Shown here in pieces: positions 34,913 through 39,573 of a stretch of 39,573 bases of DNA. Location of the stretch: NCBI GenBank assembly GCA_017620655.1, contig JAGAUT010000052.1:1-39573 (forward strand), in the 5' to 3' direction. The position numbers and the translations under genes were made by a program. Under the pieces are notes generated by a model. It ran no database searches, had not been told where the DNA came from, and was given only the letters and a program-made list of their open reading frames with translations. The number at the start of each line of letters is the position of its first letter. Position 1 is the first letter of the stretch. Origin of the DNA: Clostridia bacterium (GTDB lineage Bacteria > Bacillota > Clostridia > Oscillospirales > CAG-382).

Positions 34913-35164
34913 TTATTTATTGAGCAGTCAACTAAATTCCAATTTATCTCACATAAAATAGCAAAAATCCCTCGTGCCGATGTTTGGTACGAGGGATTGT
35001 CCAATCGTGATATAATAATTGTTACAGCACCGAGAACTTTGTCAGTGCCGTTTTTTTGTTGCTGTCTTGCTGGTTGACAGCAACAAAAGGCTATTTACGC
35101 GATTGATGTTGTTCGCTTCGCAAAAAAGGTTTCACGTGACTTTTGCCGTCGGGCTTTCCCGACA
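34913..35164. repeat. Hairpin block before repeat copy 2
   Basis: No gene. It holds AATCCCTCGTGCC/GGTACGAGGGATT (34966-34998), a diverged relative of the first hairpin of the dispersed repeat with the same GATGTTT-type loop; TTTTGTTGCTGTC/GACAGCAACAAAA (35054-35088, perfect 13 bp); and GTCGGG/CCCGAC (35148-35163). The first follows the EamA stop and can serve as its terminator. The stretch looks like older repeat copies joined end to end. Confidence 0.65.
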
Positions 35165-35306
35165 AAAAATCCCCGACGCCGTTGTTTGGTGTCGGGGATT
35201 GACTGTATTCGAGCAAATATGATGGACTTAGCACCATTAAAAGCGTTGGTGCTAAATCATTTTCTTTTTTGCTTACTTTTTTCTTTTTATCAAAGAAAAA
35301 AGTAAG
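35165..35306. repeat. Dispersed three-hairpin repeat, copy 2
   Basis: The second copy of the element at 30840-30980 in the same orientation, with the same three hairpins and only scattered substitutions. It ends one base before the stop codon of the minus-strand aldolase gene (35307), just as copy 1 ends one base before the ArsR stop. Confidence 0.88.
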
Positions 35307-36170
35307 TTATGCACGGCCTACAGAACCAAAGAGTTCCATCTTTTCCTTAACAGTAGCCTTGATAGCTTCAAAGCCGGGAGCGAGTACCTTTCTGGGGTCA
35401 AAGCCCTTGCCTACAAGGTCCTTGCCTTCTTCGATGTACTTTCTTGTAGCAGCAGCGAAGGAAAGCTGACATTCTGTGTTTACGTTGATCTTGGATACGC
35501 CAAGGCTGATTGCCTTCTTGATCATGTCTTCGGGAATACCTGTACCGCCGTGAAGAACGAGGGGCATGTCGCCAACAGCTTCGGAAACTGCTGCGAGTGT
35601 TTCAAAGGAAAGACCTGCCCAGTTTTCGGGGTACTTGCCGTGGATGTTACCGATACCTGCAGCGAGCATTGTAACGCCGAGGTCTGCAATCATCTTGCAT
35701 CCTGCGGGGTCTGCACATTCGCCTGCACCTACAACGCCGTCTTCTTCGCCGCCGATAGCACCTACTTCTGCTTCAAGGGAAAGTCCCTTTTCGTTACAGA
35801 TCTTAACAAGCTCTGTTGTCTTTGCGATGTTTTCTTCGATGGGGTAGTGAGAACCGTCGAACATTACGGAAGAGAAGCCTGCTTCAATGCACTTGAGAGC
35901 ACCTTCATAAGAACCGTGGTCAAGATGAAGAGCAACGGGAACGGTAATGCCGAGGCCCACGATCATACCGTTAACCATACCAACGATGGTCTTGTAGCCG
36001 CACATATACTTGCCTGCACCTTCGGATACACCGAGGATAACGGGAGACTTGTTTTCTTCAGCTGTGAGAAGAATAGCCTTTGTCCATTCGAGATTGTTGA
36101 TGTTGAACTGACCTACTGCATAGTGTCCTTCCTTAGCCTTGGTCAGCATTTCCTTTGCAGAAACTAACAT
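35307..36170 (-). CDS. fba: Class II fructose-bisphosphate aldolase
   Basis: A 287-residue zinc-dependent aldolase that cleaves fructose 1,6-bisphosphate to glyceraldehyde 3-phosphate and dihydroxyacetone phosphate in glycolysis. Signatures: VALHLDHGSYEGALKCIEAG (with the catalytic Asp and a Zn-ligand His), SSVMFDGSHYPIEEN, EAEVGAIGGEEDGV, GIGNIHGKYPE and LVLHGGTGIPEDMI, INVNTECQ. The length is normal. The ATG is preceded by AGGAGA. It has its own promoter on the minus strand. Confidence 0.97.
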   Translation of the reverse strand: MLVSAKEMLTKAKEGHYAVGQFNINNLEWTKAILLTAEENKSPVILGVSEGAGKYMCGYKTIVGMVNGMIVGLGITVPVALHLDHGSYEGALKCIEAGFSSVMFDGSHYPIEENIAKTTELVKICNEKGLSLEAEVGAIGGEEDGVVGAGECADPAGCKMIADLGVTMLAAGIGNIHGKYPENWAGLSFETLAAVSEAVGDMPLVLHGGTGIPEDMIKKAISLGVSKINVNTECQLSFAAATRKYIEEGKDLVGKGFDPRKVLAPGFEAIKATVKEKMELFGSVGRA

Positions 36171-36215
36171 TTTGATTTCTCCTTTTTGTTTATGATAATT
36201 TTTTATTATAATTCA

Positions 36216-36245
36216 ATTATAACCGCTGTTTGAAAAATGTTGCAA
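36216..36245 (-). promoter_or_regulatory. Promoter of the aldolase gene
   Basis: Minus-strand TTGCAA (36245-36240), 18 bases and TATAAT (36221-36216). Confidence 0.65.
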
Positions 36246-36267
36246 ATGACGTGACTGCTTTGTGACA

Positions 36268-36310
36268 TTCCGCACTCCGCACTCCGCACTCCGCACTTCG
36301 CATTCCGCAT
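36268..36310. repeat. Heptamer tandem repeat downstream of asnA
   Basis: About six units of TCCGCAC (the last ones TTCGCAT and TCCGCAT) run into the asnA stop. A short inverted relative lies at 38305-38331. Confidence 0.75.
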
Positions 36311-37309
36311 TTATAAAAGCACAATTCCTTCCTTTTCAAGCGCCTTAACCTTTTCGTCAGGCCATACAGATGCCTGAACCTCGCCGATGTGAACCTTGCG
36401 AAGATAGAACATGCAGAGCCTTGACTGACCGATACCGCCGCCTATGGTGTAGGGGAGCTTTCCGTCGAGAATTGCCTTGTGGAATTCGAGTTCTCTTCTG
36501 TCGTCACAGCCTGAAATAGTGAGCTGTCTGTCGAGAGCCTCCTCGTCAACTCTTACACCCATGCTGGAGATTTCAAGTGCAATCTCAAGAACGGGATACC
36601 ATAAAAGAATGTCGCAGTTCATTGTCCAGTCGTCGTAGTCGGGACTTCTGCCGTCGTGCATTTTGCCGGATTTGAGTGCTCCGCCAATCTGCATGAGACA
36701 TACAGCACCTTTTTCTTTTGTTATGGCGTTTTCTCTTTCTTTGCTGGAAAGGTCGGGATACATATCCTCAAGCTCCTGCGTTGTGATAAAGGTTATTTCA
36801 TCGGGGAGCATGCTCTTCTGGTATTCTTTCGCAAGAGCAGGGAAATGATAAGACATATGCTGTTCCGTACTCTTGAGAACTCTGTATATCTTCTTTACTG
36901 TTTTCTTTAAGGTTTCGATTGTTCTGTCCTGCTTTTCGATAACTCTTTCCCAGTCCCACTGGTCAACGTAAAGGGAGTGGATTGCGTCGGTCTGCTCGTC
37001 ACGGCGGATTGCGTTCATGTCTGTGTAAAGACCTTCACCGGGAAGAAAACCGTATTTGCCGAGGGCAAATCTCTTCCATTTTGCAAGTGACTGAACTATC
37101 TGAACATCCTTGCCCGATTCGAGTATGTCGAACTGAACGGGTCTTTCTGTGCCATTGAGAGCATCGTTGAGTCCCGATTCGGGGGTTACAAAAAGGGGAG
37201 CAGAAACTCTGGTTAAATTAAGGGAAAGTGCAAGCTCTTTTTCAAAATAGTCCTTGCATGCCTTTATTGCAACCTGAGTATCTTTAACATTAAGGATTGA
37301 TGTGTACAT
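36311..37309 (-). CDS. asnA: Aspartate-ammonia ligase (AsnA)
   Basis: A 332-residue ammonia-dependent asparagine synthetase that joins aspartate and ammonia using ATP. The class II aminoacyl-tRNA-synthetase-like fold shows as [21 protein letters not shown], the VDQWDWE motif and the C-terminal [11 protein letters not shown] (motif 3-like). Length is normal and no truncation is seen. The minus-strand start at 37309 follows an AAGGAG. A promoter lies at 37344-37372. No T-box leader is visible, as the region to the divergent birA start is only 200 bases and lacks the T-box sequence. Confidence 0.97.
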   Translation of the reverse strand: MYTSILNVKDTQVAIKACKDYFEKELALSLNLTRVSAPLFVTPESGLNDALNGTERPVQFDILESGKDVQIVQSLAKWKRFALGKYGFLPGEGLYTDMNAIRRDEQTDAIHSLYVDQWDWERVIEKQDRTIETLKKTVKKIYRVLKSTEQHMSYHFPALAKEYQKSMLPDEITFITTQELEDMYPDLSSKERENAITKEKGAVCLMQIGGALKSGKMHDGRSPDYDDWTMNCDILLWYPVLEIALEISSMGVRVDEEALDRQLTISGCDDRRELEFHKAILDGKLPYTIGGGIGQSRLCMFYLRKVHIGEVQASVWPDEKVKALEKEGIVLL

Positions 37310-37343
37310 TTATATCACTCCTTGCCATAAAATCACATTTATA

Positions 37344-37372
37344 ATTTTAGCATAAAATATAGAGGTATGCAA
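37344..37372 (-). promoter_or_regulatory. Promoter of asnA
   Basis: Minus-strand TTGCAT (37372-37367), 17 bases and TAAAAT (37349-37344). Confidence 0.65.
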
Positions 37373-37440
37373 GTGTTTTTTTGCCATTTGTCAAAAAAAT
37401 GGCAATATGTCCTATTTTTGCTGAAATATCGTAAAAAAAC

Positions 37441-37469
37441 TTGACATATCCATAAATTTGTTGTACAAT
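37441..37469 (+). promoter_or_regulatory. Promoter of birA
   Basis: TTGACA (37441-37446), 17 bases and TACAAT (37464-37469). Confidence 0.75.
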
Positions 37470-37509
37470 TTCATTTGGTAAAATTTGTATTTTAAGGGAG
37501 GTGGCGTCA

Positions 37510-38292
37510 ATGAATAATACAAGGACTGTTCTCGGCAGTAATGCTGTGATTTGCGGAAAGAATCTGACGGTTCTGTCTTCGGTTGACTCCACCAATAACT
37601 ACATAAAGGAGCATTCCGATCTTCTTCCCGACGGCCATGTGTGCATTTCCCACGAGCAGCTCTCGGGCAGAGGCAGACAGGGCAAGAGCTTTTATTCGCC
37701 AAACGGCGAGGGACTTTATATGAGCCTTCTCATAAAGAATCCCGATATTGCAAATGATTCTTTGTTTACAGCAAGAATCTGCCTTGCAGTGTGCCGTGCC
37801 ATTGACAGACTTACGGGAACCGACAATAACAGCGGTGTGGGTATCAAATGGGTAAATGACATTTATTTCGGCAAGAAAAAGCTGTGCGGAATTCTGTGTG
37901 AGCGTTTCGTTTCGTCCGATGGCAACACATATGTTGTGGCAGGCGTGGGAGTAAATGTCAACCTTTCGAACAGCTCGGTACCAAAGGACCTTAGAAGTAT
38001 TGTTACGTCCCTTTATGATATCACAAAAAAGGTTTACGATAAATTCGAGCTTGCCTGTTTTATCTGCGAAGAATTTGAAAGGGTGTTTGCACTTTCAAAA
38101 GATGATGCCCTTGTTGAATATAAACGCCGTTCAATCGTAATCGGCAGGGAAATAAGGATTGTCCGCCGGGACGGGGATATAAGAGCTGCGGCTCTTGACA
38201 TCTGCGAAGACGGCGCGCTTCTTGTGCGTACCGAAGAAGGCTATACGCAAAAACTCTGCGGCGGAGAAATAAGCATCAAAATCAAACGGTAG
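37510..38292 (+). CDS. birA: Biotin-[acetyl-CoA-carboxylase] ligase, monofunctional
   Basis: A 260-residue biotin-protein ligase. It uses ATP to activate biotin and attaches it to a lysine of biotin carboxyl carrier proteins. Motifs: STNNYIKEH, the biotinyl-AMP loop GRGRQGKSFYSPNGEGLYMS, KWVNDIYFGKKKLCGILCE and VAGVGVNVNL. There is no N-terminal winged helix, so it should not act as a bio operon repressor. ATG 37510 is eight bases after GGGAGG; a GTG at 37501 overlaps that SD. Divergent from asnA. Confidence 0.93.
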   Translation: MNNTRTVLGSNAVICGKNLTVLSSVDSTNNYIKEHSDLLPDGHVCISHEQLSGRGRQGKSFYSPNGEGLYMSLLIKNPDIANDSLFTARICLAVCRAIDRLTGTDNNSGVGIKWVNDIYFGKKKLCGILCERFVSSDGNTYVVAGVGVNVNLSNSSVPKDLRSIVTSLYDITKKVYDKFELACFICEEFERVFALSKDDALVEYKRRSIVIGREIRIVRRDGDIRAAALDICEDGALLVRTEEGYTQKLCGGEISIKIKR

Positions 38293-38304
38293 CTTTTCGA
38301 AATA

Positions 38305-38331
38305 AATGCGGAATGCCAAGTTCGGAGTGCG
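38305..38331. repeat. Inverted relative of the heptamer repeat
   Basis: ATGCGGAATGCC and TTCGGAGTGCG read as an imperfect reverse complement of the repeat at 36268-36310. The two together flank asnA and birA. Confidence 0.5.
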
Positions 38332-38409
38332 TAATGACTAACCGAATGCCGTGTGACACAGATCAATTTGTAATAAATGTAAATTTATATATTTATTGTA
38401 ATATTTTAC

Positions 38410-38438
38410 TTGCATTGAGTAAAACTATGTGATATAAT
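38410..38438 (+). promoter_or_regulatory. Promoter of pgk
   Basis: TTGCAT (38410-38415), 17 bases and TATAAT (38433-38438). Confidence 0.75.
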
Positions 38439-38496
38439 CACAAGGGCAAAAGATTGTTAAAAAAATAATTATTATATACAAGAGAGGTAGAAAACA

Positions 38497-39573
38497 ATGT
38501 TAAACAAGAAGACAGTAGAAGATCTTAATGTAAAAGGCAAGAAGGTCCTCGTACGTTGCGACTTCAACGTACCCCTTAAGGACGGCAAAATCACAAGTGA
38601 TAAGAGAATCGTTTCCGCTATCCCCACAATCAAGTATCTCCTTGACAACGGCGCAAAGGTAATCCTCTGCAGCCATATGGGCAAGCCCCACGCAGTTCTC
38701 ACAGAAGGCTTCGGTCTCGATAAGAAGGAAAAGAAAAAGGTTGAAGCACTTCCCGTAGAAGAACAGGCAGCAGCAAAGGCAAAGCTCCTTGAAGAAGCTA
38801 AGAAGAATGACCCCGTAAAGTTCACTCTTCGTCCTGTTGCTGACAGACTCAACGAACTTCTCGGCGGCGTTGTAACATTCGCTTCTGATATCGTTGGCGA
38901 AGATGCAAAGGCAAAGATTGCTGCCCTCGAAGAAGGCAAGGCAGTTCTTCTTGAAAACGTAAGATTTGACGCAAGAGAAACAAAGAACGAAGAAAGCCTT
39001 TCCAAGGAATTCGCTTCTCTCTGCGACCTCTATGTAAACGATGCGTTCGGTTCTGCTCACAGAGCACACTGCTCCACAGCAGGCGTAACAGCATTTGTAG
39101 AAGAAGCAGCTTGCGGTTACCTCATCCAGAAGGAAATCGAAGTTATGGGTAAGGCTCTTTCCGATCCTAAGCGTCCCTTCGTTTCTATCCTCGGCGGTGC
39201 TAAGGTTTCCGATAAGATCGGCGTTATCAATAACCTCATTGAAAAGGTTGACACACTCATCATCGGCGGCGGTATGGCTTACACATTCATGAAGGCTCTC
39301 GGCCACCAGATCGGTACTTCTCTCTGCGAAGACGACAAGCTTGATCTTGCAAAGGAACTCATGGCAAAGGCAGAAGCTAAGGGCGTTAAGTTCCTCATCC
39401 CTGTTGATAACAGAGTTGGTAAGGAATACGACGAAAATACAGAAAACATGGTTGTTCCCTCCGATGACCTTCCCGAAGGCTGGATGGGTCTTGATATCGG
39501 TCCTAAGACAATCGAACTCTTCAGTGAAAACATCAAGGGTGCAGGCACAGTAGTTTGGAACGGTCCTATGGGC
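38497..39573 (+). CDS. pgk: Phosphoglycerate kinase, 3' end outside the window
   Basis: The first 359 residues of phosphoglycerate kinase, which makes ATP from 1,3-bisphosphoglycerate in glycolysis. It starts at ATG 38497 after GAGAGGT and remains open to the right edge. Signatures: [16 protein letters not shown] (substrate site), SHMGKP (59-64), [30 protein letters not shown] and [12 protein letters not shown]; the end reaches WNGPMG. About 44 residues, rich in Lys, Glu and Ala (65-108), separate SHMGKP from FTLRPV, where most enzymes have about a dozen. This is an insertion in the N-terminal domain. The catalytic residues seen are intact. Confidence 0.97.
   Translation, partial: MLNKKTVEDLNVKGKKVLVRCDFNVPLKDGKITSDKRIVSAIPTIKYLLDNGAKVILCSHMGKPHAVLTEGFGLDKKEKKKVEALPVEEQAAAKAKLLEEAKKNDPVKFTLRPVADRLNELLGGVVTFASDIVGEDAKAKIAALEEGKAVLLENVRFDARETKNEESLSKEFASLCDLYVNDAFGSAHRAHCSTAGVTAFVEEAACGYLIQKEIEVMGKALSDPKRPFVSILGGAKVSDKIGVINNLIEKVDTLIIGGGMAYTFMKALGHQIGTSLCEDDKLDLAKELMAKAEAKGVKFLIPVDNRVGKEYDENTENMVVPSDDLPEGWMGLDIGPKTIELFSENIKGAGTVVWNGPMG

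Noticed and set aside
37310..37509. T-box leader for asnA
   Set aside because: The region is too short for a T-box leader plus a terminator, and no T-box sequence was seen on the minus strand.
38500..39306. 268-codon minus-strand frame antisense to pgk
   Set aside because: It mirrors a highly conserved glycolytic gene and has no recognisable protein features.

Overview
The window is about 39.6 kb of chromosome from a low-to-moderate GC Gram-positive anaerobe. A gut-type clostridium (Oscillospiraceae/Ruminococcaceae-like) is my best guess. Reasons: AGGAGG-type ribosome binding sites throughout, many sigma-A promoters with 17-base spacing, BlaI/BlaR1 and SdpR/SdpI modules, a PTS with EI, HPr and EIICBA, ammonia-dependent AsnA, class II aldolase, and large secreted proteins of a kind I associate with gut clostridia. 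No phage, transposase, CRISPR array, rRNA or tRNA was seen.

Layout. 1-676: intergenic, with two terminators around an unusual polypyrimidine/polypurine block. 677-5514: a large GH99/WbsX-like glycosidase, a GNAT acetyltransferase and an MFS permease. 5626-9654: a self-contained glucose/maltose-type PTS operon (EIICBA, HPr, EI) whose HPr lacks the regulatory Ser46. 9858-19790: a tandemly duplicated two-gene cassette. Each copy has a 37-residue acidic peptide, exactly 46 bases, a giant secreted modular protein (1454 and 1665 residues) and the same UUCG terminator. This is the most likely undescribed system here. 19791-20668 (minus): LMW protein-tyrosine phosphatase and a deformylase-like enzyme. 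20747-25494: BlaI/M56-peptidase module with perfect double operators, a small XRE regulator, a lipid kinase and an SdpR/SdpI pair. 25499-29885: two AraC regulators with a GH130 phosphorylase and a GH4 glycosidase. 29892-30787: a PnuC vitamin transporter behind a leader that looks like a riboswitch with an intrinsic terminator. 30981-33693 (minus): a metal-efflux operon (HMA chaperone, P-type ATPase, CadC-like ArsR). 33851-34912: a sugar acetyltransferase and a half-size EamA transporter. 35307-39573: class II fructose-bisphosphate aldolase, AsnA, BirA and the start of phosphoglycerate kinase, which runs off the right edge.

How it fits together. The carbohydrate genes (GH99-like, GH130, GH4, MFS, PTS, sugar acetyltransferase) point to a glycan forager that imports and phosphorolyses oligosaccharides. 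A mannose-containing glycan is a reasonable inference but is not proven. The two giant secreted proteins consist of repeated jelly-roll (CBM-like) modules alternating with small beta-repeats and have no recognisable catalytic domain, so they look like glycan-binding or surface proteins. A dispersed repeat of about 140 bases made of three hairpins occurs twice. Each copy ends at the base before the stop codon of a minus-strand gene, and related hairpin blocks lie nearby.
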